In this document: positions 1 through 8,452 of the stretch, piece by piece
How positions within the stretch are numbered: position 1 is the stretch's first letter
How the letters are laid out: each line of letters begins with the position of its first letter
Assembly (NCBI GenBank): GCA_030705955.1
Contig: JAUZPL010000030.1
Span: 1 to 47,342, forward strand
Direction: 5' to 3'
Origin: Bacillota bacterium
Lineage (GTDB): Bacteria; Bacillota; Bacilli; Bacillales; Cytobacillaceae
Length of the DNA stretch: 47,342 nucleotides
The notes under the pieces: model-generated
Told to the model about the DNA's origin: nothing
The model's database searches: none
What the model saw: only the letters and a program-made list of their open reading frames with translations
Translations under genes and position numbers: made by a program

Positions 1-80
1 GAGACCCCGCAGGCGCGTTAGCGACGAGGAGGCTCCCGGTCCGCCCGCGGAAAGCGAGCGTCTGGAGCGGAAATCAACTT
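1..80. repeat. GC-rich Bacillaceae intergenic repeat, truncated by the window edge
   Basis: This stretch is strikingly GC-rich against an AT-rich background. It contains the phrases gaggaggctcccgg and gcgagcgtctggagcgg, which I recognise from a dispersed intergenic repeat common in Bacillus-type genomes. It has no open reading frame. Its function is unknown, and the element runs off the left edge of the window. Confidence 0.6.
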
Positions 81-121
81 GCCCGTTTATGAGGTTTTGC
101 CTTTTTTGTCCAAAATAAAAA

Positions 122-188
122 AGATTGCCGAGAAAAAATACCCCTTTCTCGACAATCTGAAGACCGATTAAGTAATCGGTCTTTTTAA
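122..188. terminator. Two consecutive hairpins, the second followed by a T-run
   Basis: Hairpin one pairs gattg-cgaga with tctcg-caatc at about 122-157. Hairpin two pairs agaccgatt with aatcggtct at about 160-181 and ends in a T-run. Hairpin two looks like a rho-independent terminator for a gene to the left that lies outside the window. Confidence 0.65.
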
Positions 189-239
189 CTCCAAATATTG
201 TCATACCTAACCAACGCAACATTGACCATCAATTAATTT

Positions 240-671
240 TTATTTAACCTTTCTTATAATCCCTCCGTTTTCATTTTTATCAAGCAATTTAATGCCATTA
301 GGAGATACTTCGTATTTCCAATAACTAATAGCCTTTGTTCCATTCACCACATAGTGTTCATCTTCAATTAAAGTAACAATATAATTAGTTCCAGATGGTT
401 TAACGCTATTTTTAAAATCAAGCTTGGTTTTATTATTAGGAGGACCAACTGGAATTTCTTTAGAAACTGTTTTACCAACTATAAGTGATAAAGGAATTTT
501 TAAAATTATTTTCCCTCTTTCATATTTGTTGTAGTGATTTATCGCCATTTTAAGTGCTGATTTATCGGTAAACTTCGATTGAGAACTGGTTTTACTAATA
601 CTGCATCCAACGATTGTCACGAATAACAATAATAACAAAGAACTTAGAACCATTTTTTTCATTCCATTCAT
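240..671 (-). CDS. Small putative lipoprotein, function unknown
   Basis: The protein has 143 residues. A short positive N-terminus (MNGMKK) is followed by a leucine/valine-rich stretch and a lipobox ending IVGC, so it is probably lipidated on Cys23 and anchored to the outer face of the membrane. The mature part is small, basic and beta-rich and matches no family I can name. The ATG has a good ribosome site (ggaaaggagag). The gene stands alone, followed at its 3' side by the hairpins near 122-188. Lipoprotein status is well supported; the role is not known. Confidence 0.7.
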   Translation of the reverse strand: MNGMKKMVLSSLLLLLFVTIVGCSISKTSSQSKFTDKSALKMAINHYNKYERGKIILKIPLSLIVGKTVSKEIPVGPPNNKTKLDFKNSVKPSGTNYIVTLIEDEHYVVNGTKAISYWKYEVSPNGIKLLDKNENGGIIRKVK

Positions 672-808
672 TCCATTCTCTCCTTTCCTTGTTTTTTTAC
701 TTTTTTCGTAAGTTTAAGTGTAAAACTTTTACAATTTGCTTGTATTTAGTTTAACATAAAATCCCATAAAACCTTTGAAAATTCAATTAAATAATTCCAT
801 AATTATAG

Positions 809-845
809 AAAAACGCACAGCAAACTAATTACTGTGCGTTTTCTG
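809..845. terminator. Bidirectional terminator-like hairpin
   Basis: The arms aaaacgcacag (810-820) and ctgtgcgtttt (832-842) are perfectly paired and flanked by A and T runs on opposite sides. It could terminate transcription from the minus-strand yqfW-like gene at 955-1527. Confidence 0.7.
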
Positions 846-954
846 ATGTGAATTTATTGAAAATTTTATTGTTAATTAAGGTGCGAATTGGTGTGCGAAT
901 TGGGTTTTTCTACTCCTAAACCGAACCCGTTATAGTAAAAGCCGCTTTTTATCT

Positions 955-1527
955 TTATTTACCCTCTTTTATCCAATTTTCTACCCATGCTGCTGCTTCA
1001 TTCCAATTATGAACTCTTATAACACCTTCTGGAATAGGATCTTGGTTATATGGAGTATCAAATAAAAGAACAGGTATTTTGCATTCTTCGTGTATCATGA
1101 CAGCATTATCATGCTTATCCTCAAAAAAAATATCCACATTATATTTTTTTACCGCTTCCACTTTATGATGGGTGCCAATTAATTCAATATGATTAAAAAA
1201 AACGTTGTGATCTTTAAACCATTTTTCGGTTACATCTAATAAATGAGTTGCTCTTGCACTAATAAAGATTAATTTATGCTCATTTTTCCATTTATTAAGG
1301 ATGTCTGCAGCACCTTCAACCAGTGGGGATTCTGCATAGATTTGCGGTTCGTTCTCTTTAAACCATTTATTAAACTCCTTTTCCGAAACATTGACAAATG
1401 GTGTTAAATCGTATTGCTTAATATCCTCTAATTTCAGATTTAAACCAAACGCCTCATTCATAAAAGGAAGGATTGCAGATGGACTTGTCACAGTTCCATC
1501 AATATCAATTCCAAATTTTTTTTCCAT
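955..1527 (-). CDS. yqfW: Putative 5'(3')-deoxyribonucleotidase, YqfW family (HAD superfamily)
   Basis: The 190-residue protein begins with the HAD motif-I signature DIDGTVT near residue 8, whose first and second Asp are the nucleophile and the general acid. It has a FISAR segment around residue 93 (motif II) and a later FFEDKHDNA segment, the acidic motif IV. This arrangement fits the cytosolic NT5C-type 5' nucleotidases and B. subtilis YqfW, which is of similar length. The expected reaction is dephosphorylation of (deoxy)nucleoside monophosphates, but the substrate is inferred. Gene order (next to yqfX and ispG) supports orthology. Confidence 0.8.
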   Translation of the reverse strand: MEKKFGIDIDGTVTSPSAILPFMNEAFGLNLKLEDIKQYDLTPFVNVSEKEFNKWFKENEPQIYAESPLVEGAADILNKWKNEHKLIFISARATHLLDVTEKWFKDHNVFFNHIELIGTHHKVEAVKKYNVDIFFEDKHDNAVMIHEECKIPVLLFDTPYNQDPIPEGVIRVHNWNEAAAWVENWIKEGK

Positions 1528-1707
1528 TCTTTTTTCTCCTCCAAATGAATTTCAAACCTATTGTAACAAAAAAATACGTCTTATTAGAAGTAACCAATCA
1601 TTTCCGCTTGAAATAGGAATAAACGAAAAAGTTAAATATTAGCATTTTAAAAAAAGGATGAAGGCAAACAATATAAATGCTCCTAAACTTGAAAGTGAGG
1701 GATCACG

Positions 1708-2079
1708 ATGGAAGACCGGGAAAAGGATCTGAAAGAGCGTGATTATCGTGATAGTGCTTATTTAGGCGAAGATATTCCTAACGACCCTTCTGAGTATAGG
1801 GAAGAAACAGCAGCTGAGATTGCAGCACCTGTTTCCTTTGACAGAAGAAGGGGATATGATGATTTAGGGGAAAGAGCAGAGGGTGGAGCAGGAGTTGGGT
1901 ATGCTGCCTTGGCTCTATCCATCATCTCTTTATTTGTCTGGCCCATTCTTTTTGGCGCAGTTGGAATCGTCCTCGGCTTTATTGCACGGCGGAAGGGTGC
2001 AGAAGGTCTTGGTGCTTGGGCAATTGGGGTAGGCGCTGTTTCTCTCATTCTTGGCATCTTTGTCTCTCCGTTTTTTTGA
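1708..2079 (+). CDS. yqfX: YqfX-like membrane protein
   Basis: The 123-residue protein has an acidic, arginine-rich N-terminal half (residues 1-60) and two hydrophobic segments near 63-90 and 98-120. A glycine-rich, basic loop (FIARRKGAEG) lies between them. This resembles the DUF4190-type two-helix membrane domain. Its position between yqfW and ispG matches yqfX of B. subtilis. The ATG follows gaggga at a suitable distance. The function is unknown. Confidence 0.7.
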   Translation: MEDREKDLKERDYRDSAYLGEDIPNDPSEYREETAAEIAAPVSFDRRRGYDDLGERAEGGAGVGYAALALSIISLFVWPILFGAVGIVLGFIARRKGAEGLGAWAIGVGAVSLILGIFVSPFF

Positions 2080-2087
2080 TTAAGGGG

Positions 2088-2124
2088 CAAAAAAAGAAAC
2101 CTGGCATGGCCGGGTTTCTTTTCA
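2088..2124. terminator. Bidirectional terminator between convergent yqfX and ispG
   Basis: The hairpin arms aagaaacc-ggc and gcc-ggtttctt enclose a short loop and are flanked by A and T runs. It lies between two convergent stop codons and probably serves both genes. Confidence 0.8.
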
Positions 2125-2126
2125 TA

Positions 2127-3230
2127 TTAATTTTTACCTTCTTCTGCTTTCTTTTGAAAATATTCCTCTGCAATTTGATCGATTTCTCTCTTTAATTCTT
2201 CAACCATGTTTTCTTCAGGGACCTTTCTGACGATTTCTCCTTTACGGAATAAAAGTCCTTCGCCTCGTGCACCTGCGATTCCAATATCAGCCTCTCTTGC
2301 CTCTCCAGGGCCATTAACAGCGCATCCTAAGACAGCAATTTTAATTGGGGCTTTTATTTTTTGAATGTATTCCTCTATTTCATTTGCAATACTTATTAAA
2401 TCAATTTCAATTCTTCCACAGGTTGGACACGAAATTAAGGTAGCAGCATTAGAGGACAGCCCAAAAACCTTCAAAAGTTCTCGTGCAACTTTAACCTCTT
2501 CAACAGGGTCAGCACTTAAGGAAATTCGAAGAGTATTACCGATACCCTTATTTAGAATGGCACCTAATCCAGCTGCGCTTTTTACTGTTCCTGAAAATAA
2601 AGTCCCTGACTCTGTTATACCTAAATGGAGTGGATAATCAAACGCTCTTGAGGCTTTATCATATGCCTCGATAGCAAGATTAACATCAGAGGCTTTCATT
2701 GAAACGATAATATCATGGAAATCTAAATCCTCAAGAATTTTAATATGGTGAAGGGCGCTTTCCACCATTCCATCAGCTGTTGGATATCCGTATTTATCAA
2801 GTATTCTTTTTTCAAGGGACCCAGCATTAACCCCAATTCGAATAGGTATTCCACGTTCCTTTGCAGCATTTACAACTGCTTCAACTTTTTCCCTTTTGCC
2901 GATATTACCTGGATTAATCCGAATTTTATCTGCTCCACCCTCAATGGCTTTAAGGGCTAATTTGTAATCAAAATGAATGTCAACTACAAGGGGAATATTA
3001 ATTCTCTTTTTAATTTCTGAAATAGCATTTGCTGCACGTTCATCAGGACAAGCAACACGAACAATTTGACAGCCAGCCTCTTCCAAACGTTTAATTTGTG
3101 CAACTGTTGCTTCAACATCATGAGTTTTCGTAGTTGTCATGCTTTGAATAAACAATTCATTACTTCCGCCGATTGTTAAATTACCAACCTTGACTGGACG
3201 GGTTTTCGTGCGATGTACTATTTCATTCAA
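2127..3230 (-). CDS. ispG: 4-hydroxy-3-methylbut-2-en-1-yl diphosphate synthase (GcpE)
   Basis: The enzyme makes HMBDP from MEcPP in the methylerythritol phosphate route to isoprenoids, using a [4Fe-4S] cluster in the cytosol. The 367 residues have the bacterial short form: an N-terminal TIM barrel ([10 protein letters not shown] through [10 protein letters not shown]) and a C-terminal cluster domain with SCPTCGR and [10 protein letters not shown], which supply the three cysteines. The start is TTG at 3230, about ten bases after aaaggag. B. subtilis calls this gene yqfY/ispG. It stands as a single gene convergent with yqfX. Confidence 0.95.
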   Translation of the reverse strand: MNEIVHRTKTRPVKVGNLTIGGSNELFIQSMTTTKTHDVEATVAQIKRLEEAGCQIVRVACPDERAANAISEIKKRINIPLVVDIHFDYKLALKAIEGGADKIRINPGNIGKREKVEAVVNAAKERGIPIRIGVNAGSLEKRILDKYGYPTADGMVESALHHIKILEDLDFHDIIVSMKASDVNLAIEAYDKASRAFDYPLHLGITESGTLFSGTVKSAAGLGAILNKGIGNTLRISLSADPVEEVKVARELLKVFGLSSNAATLISCPTCGRIEIDLISIANEIEEYIQKIKAPIKIAVLGCAVNGPGEAREADIGIAGARGEGLLFRKGEIVRKVPEENMVEELKREIDQIAEEYFQKKAEEGKN

Positions 3231-3350
3231 GTGAAATTCGCTCCTTTAAAATGGATTCGAATATAAAATAACATAAACGATACAAATTATTTTATCAGTC
3301 AACCCGTTATTTTGACAAGAAGAAGGATTGGTATATATGGAAGAATACAA

Positions 3351-3668
3351 TTATCTAGAATATTCAGGGAATCTATAGGATTTACCAATTTGTAATTTAT
3401 CAGGGGATTGCCCCGGATTTAATGCTTTAAAATCATGTACTAAAGCAGTAATGGGAACGGACAATGATGAATTGGAGTGATGCTCAACAATGGATATAAG
3501 TGTTTGTCCTGGCCCAACACTTGCTTCAAAAAAGGGAAAGTTTACTTCTGGTTTGGCGGTGGCTGTGACAGTTTGGGAATTAGCATGGGGCAAAGTTCCG
3601 ACGGTTAAATCAAAATAAACTGCATATATGATAAGAAGAGATAAAAGAAATCCCAAAATTCTTTTCAT
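3351..3668 (-). CDS. yqfZ: YqfZ-like secreted protein with a LysM-like domain
   Basis: The protein has 105 residues. An N-terminal hydrophobic segment (residues 5-20) looks like a signal peptide or anchor. The C-terminal 60 residues show a LysM-like pattern: VGPGQTLISIVEHH, a central helix, then LQIGKSYRFP. Such domains bind peptidoglycan glycans. Gene order after ispG matches yqfZ of B. subtilis. The RBS aggaggct precedes the ATG at 3668. The exact role is unknown. Confidence 0.7.
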   Translation of the reverse strand: MKRILGFLLSLLIIYAVYFDLTVGTLPHANSQTVTATAKPEVNFPFFEASVGPGQTLISIVEHHSNSSLSVPITALVHDFKALNPGQSPDKLQIGKSYRFPEYSR

Positions 3669-3735
3669 TGGACAAGCCTCCTTTAAGAAGTTTGTACATA
3701 AGTATGCTTGATAAGTTTAGTTTAGAACGAATTTT

Positions 3736-3871
3736 ATTAGAAAAACTTGGCGTTCGCCAAGTCCTTAGATGGCGAATGCCTTAGTTTTTCTTATGCGATT
3801 TAAGAGTTGATTTCAATAACGGAAGTTAACACGCTTTAGCACTTTAATAAAGGTAAACTTTCCTATTAGCA
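3736..3871. repeat. Palindromic intergenic repeat, longest of three copies
   Basis: The left part (3739-3791) is an imperfect hairpin with arms agaaaaact...ggc.ttcgcca and tggcgaa.gcc...agtttttct. The right part (about 3790-3871) is an 80-bp block that recurs near-identically at 10614-10695. A shortened copy carrying both outer ends is at 35248-35300. It contains no ORF. Confidence 0.75.
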
Positions 3872-3906
3872 AAAAAAAAAAGCGAACTCAGTTCGCCTTT
3901 TTACTC
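3872..3906 (-). terminator. Terminator of the yqgB-like gene
   Basis: The hairpin gcgaac-tcag-gttcgc is flanked by a long A-run on the left and a T-run on the right. Read on the minus strand it ends in more than ten T residues just past the stop codon of the gene at 3901-4674. Confidence 0.8.
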
Positions 3907-4674
3907 AACTTTTTTTGGTTTAGGTATTTCATTTATTGATAAATATAAAACCAGGATTGCAACTAACCAATTAAGCAAAGAACTTGCAGGAACCGTTGTT
4001 TTAATGGAAGCCATAATAGTAAAAAAAACAGTCGGTAGTGTCAAGCTATACGCTGCCATCCTCCATAGCTGACGGTAATTAATTTTTCTTCCTGAAAGAT
4101 TTTTTAACCCTAAGCCAAAAAGGGCTAAAATGGAGATTTGAACAAAGTTAGAAGCACTAGTGAATAAATAAATAAATATCGATAGGACAGGAATAATGAT
4201 TACCTTTAGTCCATTTAATGTGTTTAAAAGTTGGATTAAATCTTGATTGGAGACTTTCTTGTCACCAAACATCGAGTATGGATATGTTTCACTCTTTTCA
4301 CCAGCTATTAGAACAAATTTATTTTTTAAAAGAGCAAGTCCATTATCCGTTCCAGCGATTTTTTCTTCTGTAAGAGTACCTGTTGGATCTAAAAAGATTG
4401 TAAAGTTTTCTTTGTCAATCGTAATAGGGACGGACGTTTTTGTAAAAAGCTGACCATTATGTATAGAAAAAGGAGTCAGTTCATCTTTCATTATGGATCT
4501 TACAGTATCAATTCCTGTGGAAATCGCTGTGCTTAAAAAATAAACAGAGGGAAGAATGGAAAAGAGGGAGAGTAAAAATACATATAAAATAGTCTTTCCA
4601 ATACCTTGAAAACGAAAGAGGGCAATCGTTTTTGGTGAATAGAAGCTTTTATAAAATTGTTGAAAAATATTCAT
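3901..4674 (-). CDS. yqgB: YqgB-like DUF1189 integral membrane protein
   Basis: The 257-residue protein has a first hydrophobic helix near residues 27-50, an extracytoplasmic region of about 110 residues containing the FLDPTGTLTE turn, and a C-terminal block of four or so helices (about residues 160-248). This layout and the N-terminal FQQFYKSFYSP match the DUF1189 family, including YqgB of B. subtilis. The function is unknown. The ATG follows aaggtgg. It is divergent from yqgC. Confidence 0.75.
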   Translation of the reverse strand: MNIFQQFYKSFYSPKTIALFRFQGIGKTILYVFLLSLFSILPSVYFLSTAISTGIDTVRSIMKDELTPFSIHNGQLFTKTSVPITIDKENFTIFLDPTGTLTEEKIAGTDNGLALLKNKFVLIAGEKSETYPYSMFGDKKVSNQDLIQLLNTLNGLKVIIIPVLSIFIYLFTSASNFVQISILALFGLGLKNLSGRKINYRQLWRMAAYSLTLPTVFFTIMASIKTTVPASSLLNWLVAILVLYLSINEIPKPKKVE

Positions 4675-4788
4675 TTAATAACCACCCTTAAAATAGATTC
4701 ACATTTTTATTTTAGCTTTGATAATCTTGATATACAAGGTGGGCATGGGCGGAAATGCAAGTTACAGCTTGATTGGAGGGACTACATA

Positions 4789-5274
4789 ATGGAAATGATT
4801 TATTGGGTATTCATTGTAGTGTTATTTGCTATATCATTCATTGGTCTAATTTATCCTATTATTCCTAGCGCACTATTTTTACTCGCGGGTTTCCTTGTTT
4901 ACGGGGGATTCTTTGGTTTTCAACGTTTAAGTTGGTTTTTTTGGGTCATACAAGGTTTTTTTATTATTCTTTTATTTGGTGCAGATTATTTAGCTAATTT
5001 AATTAGCATAAAAAAATATGGCGGTTCTAAAGCCGCCATATGGGGAAGTACTATTGGAATGATTATTGGTCCGTTTGTTATACCGTTTCTAGGTATCATT
5101 ATAGGACCATTTATTGGGGCGGTGGCAGCAGAAATTCTTGTTCACAAAAAAAATGTAAAAAGTAGTATTAAAATAGGATTTGGCACTATTATTGGATTAA
5201 TTAGCAGTATAGCAACAAAGACCATTATTCAAATCATAATGGTCGCTTATTTTGTCATTCTGGTTACTAAATGA
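4789..5274 (+). CDS. yqgC: YqgC-like DUF456 membrane protein
   Basis: The start was set at the ATG at 4789, nine bases after ggaggg, rather than an upstream in-frame start that would overlap yqgB. The resulting 161-residue protein has helices near 2-25, 28-45 and 45-65. It has two glycine-rich re-entrant-looking segments (GSTIGMIIGPF, GIIIGPFIGAV) and a final helix, the hallmark of DUF456. The short KKYGGSKAAIWGS segment between helices is also typical. The family has no assigned function. Confidence 0.75.
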   Translation: MEMIYWVFIVVLFAISFIGLIYPIIPSALFLLAGFLVYGGFFGFQRLSWFFWVIQGFFIILLFGADYLANLISIKKYGGSKAAIWGSTIGMIIGPFVIPFLGIIIGPFIGAVAAEILVHKKNVKSSIKIGFGTIIGLISSIATKTIIQIIMVAYFVILVTK

Positions 5275-5296
5275 AAAAAAACTCAAATTGGCTTTT

Positions 5297-5992
5297 TTAA
5301 TTGATCCCACAAATTTCATAAGGACAATTTTGGCAATCAATTGCTTGCTTCAAATAATTTAAATCTTTTACCGTTATCTTTTGCAGATCATATGAAATAA
5401 TGTTTTTTTCTCTTAGCTCTTTTAATGTCCTTTGTACAACCTCTCTAGTACCAAATGTTAGGTTCGCTATGTCTTGATGTGTAAGGGGGAGGTTAATAAG
5501 AATTCCGTTTTCAGTTTCAATGCCATAAGATTGGCAAAGACGAATCAATATGGAGTATAACCCCCCTTTTTTTCCATTCATAATTAGGTCCTGACATTTC
5601 ATTTGAGCTTTTATGTATCTAGTACTAATCCATGAAATTAGTGCCTTCATGGAATTTGTATCATTTAGGATGAATTTTTCAAATTGCTCCCGTTTAATCA
5701 GAAGCATTTCGCAGTCTGTAATTGTTTTAGCACTGAAGTGATAGTTTGGGTTTTGTGTAAATGGTTGGTATTCAAGAATTAATTCTCGCCCATCTAAAAT
5801 TTTTAATATAAATTCTTTTCCTTTTGGATGAACACATCCAACAGAAAGGCTTCCCCTTCGAAGGATATAGATATTATGTACTGTATCTTTTTCTTGAAAG
5901 AGAACAGTTCCTGCCTTAACCTTTTGAAAAGAGTCCTTTTCGCTAAAAAATTGAACTAATAAATTATATAATGAAACGTTCTCTCCATTCAT
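5297..5992 (-). CDS. fnr: Oxygen-sensing regulator Fnr with C-terminal Fe-S cluster cysteines
   Basis: The 231-residue Crp/Fnr protein has an N-terminal cyclic-nucleotide-type beta roll (about 20-115), a dimer helix (about 115-150) and a winged helix near 168-205 (THQDIANLTFGTREVVQRTL). The tail has C220-X2-C223-X4-C228, the same spacing as the cysteines that hold the [4Fe-4S] cluster in B. subtilis Fnr. Asp135 lies in the DLIMNGKKG segment that aligns with the fourth ligand of that protein, Asp141. It should switch anaerobic genes on when oxygen is low. It is divergent from sodA, 341 bp apart. The ATG follows aaaaggagtggg. Confidence 0.88.
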   Translation of the reverse strand: MNGENVSLYNLLVQFFSEKDSFQKVKAGTVLFQEKDTVHNIYILRRGSLSVGCVHPKGKEFILKILDGRELILEYQPFTQNPNYHFSAKTITDCEMLLIKREQFEKFILNDTNSMKALISWISTRYIKAQMKCQDLIMNGKKGGLYSILIRLCQSYGIETENGILINLPLTHQDIANLTFGTREVVQRTLKELREKNIISYDLQKITVKDLNYLKQAIDCQNCPYEICGIN

Positions 5993-6333
5993 TTTTCCCC
6001 ACTCCTTTTCATCCCTTCAGCTTGATTAAAATCATTTATTTTCATCATGTCAATAAGGATTTTCAAAAATAGACAATGCTGCCTATAGACAGGAACTAAA
6101 TGTGACAAATTTTTGACAATGGTTTTTTAAATACATTTTTTACATAAAATAATTTAAATGTATAAAAGCTACCATTGAGGAGATTGTATTTATGTTGGAA
6201 TCAGGCAAAATGTTTGAAACATGAATCCAATTTTGGTAATCTTAAGGTGTAGAGCTTTAGAAATATTCTTAAATCATAACAATTCTAGAATAACTAAAGC
6301 AAAATATAAAAATTTATTGGAGGATGGATAACT
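5993..6333. other. Divergent fnr-sodA intergenic region
   Basis: The 341-bp AT-rich region holds the promoters of both genes. A 10-codon ORF (6192-6224) with its own gaggag site lies about 110 bp before sodA and could be a leader peptide. Candidate TTGACA hexamers are present, but no partner -10 at good spacing stands out. I see no clean TGTGA-N6-TCACA Fnr box. Confidence 0.45.
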
Positions 6334-6942
6334 ATGGCATTTGAATTACCACAATTACCTTATGCTTATGATGCGCTTGAGCCACATATTGATAAGGAAA
6401 CAATGAATATTCACCACACAAAGCATCATAACGCATATGTAACAAATTTAAACAATGCATTACAAGGACAAGATGAATTACTTTCAAAATCTGTTGAAGA
6501 GGTAATTTCAAACCTTGATGCAGTCCCTGAATCTGCTCGTACAGCAGTACGTAACAATGGCGGGGGTCATGCGAACCACTCTTTATTCTGGCAAATCCTT
6601 TCACCAAACGGTGGCGGTGAGCCTACAGGTGAATTAGCAGATGCTATTAATAATAAATTTGGCAGCTTTGAAAGCTTTAAAGAAGAGTTTGCTAAAGCAG
6701 CAGCCACTCGTTTCGGTTCAGGATGGGCATGGCTTGCAGTAAATAATGGAGAATTAGAAGTAACTAGCACTCCAAACCAAGACTCTCCTTTAATGGAAGG
6801 TAAAACACCAATTCTTGGACTTGATGTTTGGGAGCATGCTTACTATTTGAAATTTCAAAACCGTCGTCCAGAATATATTACTTCCTTCTGGAATGTAGTC
6901 AATTGGGACGAAGTTTCAAAACGTTATAAAGCAGCAAAATAA
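6334..6942 (+). CDS. sodA: Manganese superoxide dismutase
   Basis: SodA converts superoxide to hydrogen peroxide and oxygen in the cytosol. The 202-residue protein carries all metal-site segments: the His pair in [11 protein letters not shown] (around 27-31), HSLFW near 81-85, and [11 protein letters not shown] near 165-173 with the Asp and His ligands. Length and order are standard for the Fe/Mn-SOD family, and Mn preference is inferred from Bacillus orthologues. The RBS ggaggatgg precedes the ATG. A terminator follows, so it is a single-gene unit. Confidence 0.96.
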   Translation: MAFELPQLPYAYDALEPHIDKETMNIHHTKHHNAYVTNLNNALQGQDELLSKSVEEVISNLDAVPESARTAVRNNGGGHANHSLFWQILSPNGGGEPTGELADAINNKFGSFESFKEEFAKAAATRFGSGWAWLAVNNGELEVTSTPNQDSPLMEGKTPILGLDVWEHAYYLKFQNRRPEYITSFWNVVNWDEVSKRYKAAK

Positions 6943-6951
6943 TTTCCTTTA

Positions 6952-6988
6952 AAAAGACAGCCAATTTAAAAAGGCTGTCTTTTGTTTA
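6952..6988 (+). terminator. sodA terminator
   Basis: The arms aaaagacagcc and ggctgtctttt form an 11-bp stem and end in a T-run directly after the sodA stop. Confidence 0.85.
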
Positions 6989-7049
6989 TTATGGGAATAA
7001 GAAAATTGCCATTGTTAAAGACTACCCTTATGGGAAAAGGGGAGTCGTT

Positions 7050-8261
7050 ATGAAAAAGAAAATTTTAGGGAATGTAGAATTAACAAAGGATTTATCTTTG
7101 TTATTATACATTGGAGGGCTGTATTCATTAAGTGTCGCCCTTTCAAATACCTTTGTAAATATTTATTTATGGAAACAGTCAGGTAAGTTTTCTGATTTAG
7201 CACTCTATAATTTATCCATTGTCGTTCTTCAGCCTCTCACATTTATTTTAGCTGGTAGATGGGCGAAAAAATTAGATCGTGTCATCGTTTTAAGAGTTGG
7301 AGTAATCTTCTTAGCCTTATTTTATTTAATGGTTTTATTTACAGGAACCCATGCTTCTAAATATCTCCTTTTATTAGGAAGCTTACTTGGGATTGGGTAT
7401 GGATTTTATTGGCTTGCCTACAATGTTTTAACATTTGAAATTACAGAGCCTGAAACAAGAGATTTTTTTAATGGTTTTTTAGGGATTTTATCTTCTGCTG
7501 GTGGAATGATTGGCCCCATTGGAGCAGGATATATTATTTCACGTTTAGAGAAATTTACTGGATATACGATTGTATTCGGTTTATCCTTAGCCTTATTTGC
7601 ATTGGCTGTGTTTTTAAGCTTTTCCTTAAAGAAGCGGCCGGCTCACGGGAAATACTGTTTTCGAAGAATTTTGTCTGAAAGAAAAAATAATAAAAATTGG
7701 AAACTAATCACAAATGCTCATATTTTCCAAGGTCTTAGAGAGGGAATGTTCGCCTTTGTTATTTCAGTTTATGTCTATTTATCATCTGGAAGTGAGTTAG
7801 CACTAGGTGGATATGGTCTCGTTAATTCGGGAATTTCATTTGTGGCCTATTATGCTGCATCTCGATTTATTAAAAGAAATATGAGGAAAAAAGCTATATT
7901 TGTCGGAGGGATTCTCCTTTATTTAGCAATATTTTTAATTGTTGGGGATGTTAGTTTTATAAAGCTTATTATATATGCGGCAACAATTGCAATTGCCTAT
8001 CCTATTTTACTTGTTCCATACATATCCACCACCTATGATGTAATCGGTTCTGGGTGGCAGGCAGCTGAAATGCGGGTTGAATATATTGTTGTTCGAGAGC
8101 TTTATTTAAACCTTGGTCGGATTATTTCAATCCTAATATTTTTAGGCGCAATTCTTTTCTTTAATGAGCAAAAATGTATTCCTATTTTGCTTTTAGTTTT
8201 AGGAGCAGGACATACATGTATATATTGGTTTGTGAGGCGGGTAGAATTACCTGTAGCATAA
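7050..8261 (+). CDS. yqgE: YqgE-like major facilitator superfamily transporter
   Basis: The 403-residue protein has about twelve hydrophobic helices in two halves joined by a basic loop (about 193-215, KKRPAHGKYCFRR). This is the architecture of MFS transporters. The AGRWAKKLDR loop after helix two fits the conserved intracellular MFS loop. The gene lies between sodA and pbpA as in B. subtilis, where the orthologue is yqgE. The substrate is unknown. The ATG follows aaggggag. Confidence 0.8.
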   Translation: MKKKILGNVELTKDLSLLLYIGGLYSLSVALSNTFVNIYLWKQSGKFSDLALYNLSIVVLQPLTFILAGRWAKKLDRVIVLRVGVIFLALFYLMVLFTGTHASKYLLLLGSLLGIGYGFYWLAYNVLTFEITEPETRDFFNGFLGILSSAGGMIGPIGAGYIISRLEKFTGYTIVFGLSLALFALAVFLSFSLKKRPAHGKYCFRRILSERKNNKNWKLITNAHIFQGLREGMFAFVISVYVYLSSGSELALGGYGLVNSGISFVAYYAASRFIKRNMRKKAIFVGGILLYLAIFLIVGDVSFIKLIIYAATIAIAYPILLVPYISTTYDVIGSGWQAAEMRVEYIVVRELYLNLGRIISILIFLGAILFFNEQKCIPILLLVLGAGHTCIYWFVRRVELPVA

Positions 8262-8266
8262 CGTAG

Positions 8267-8299
8267 CGATGAGTATTAAGATATACTCATCGTTTTTTT
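8267..8299 (+). terminator. yqgE terminator
   Basis: The perfect stem cgatgagtat / atactcatcg is followed by seven T residues just past the stop codon. Confidence 0.85.
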
Positions 8300-8452
8300 G
8301 TTTTAAAAATTGGTAAGGGTTCTTCATAGCCAAAATGAGTTTTTTCTTATAGAATAATAAAGTACTTTGACTAAATAGATATTCTGGACTTGAAGCATAT
8401 ATAGTAGGCTTCTTCTTTTTTCTATATGAACCACAAAGGAAGTGTTCAAAAA

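Noticed and set aside
1391-1642. Plus-strand ORF opposite yqfW
   Set aside because: It is a reverse-complement shadow of the conserved nucleotidase gene, with no ribosome site or recognisable protein pattern.
6100-6120. Fnr box tgtgac...ttgaca in the fnr-sodA region
   Set aside because: Only the left half fits TGTGA-N6-TCACA; the right half does not. Too weak to claim.
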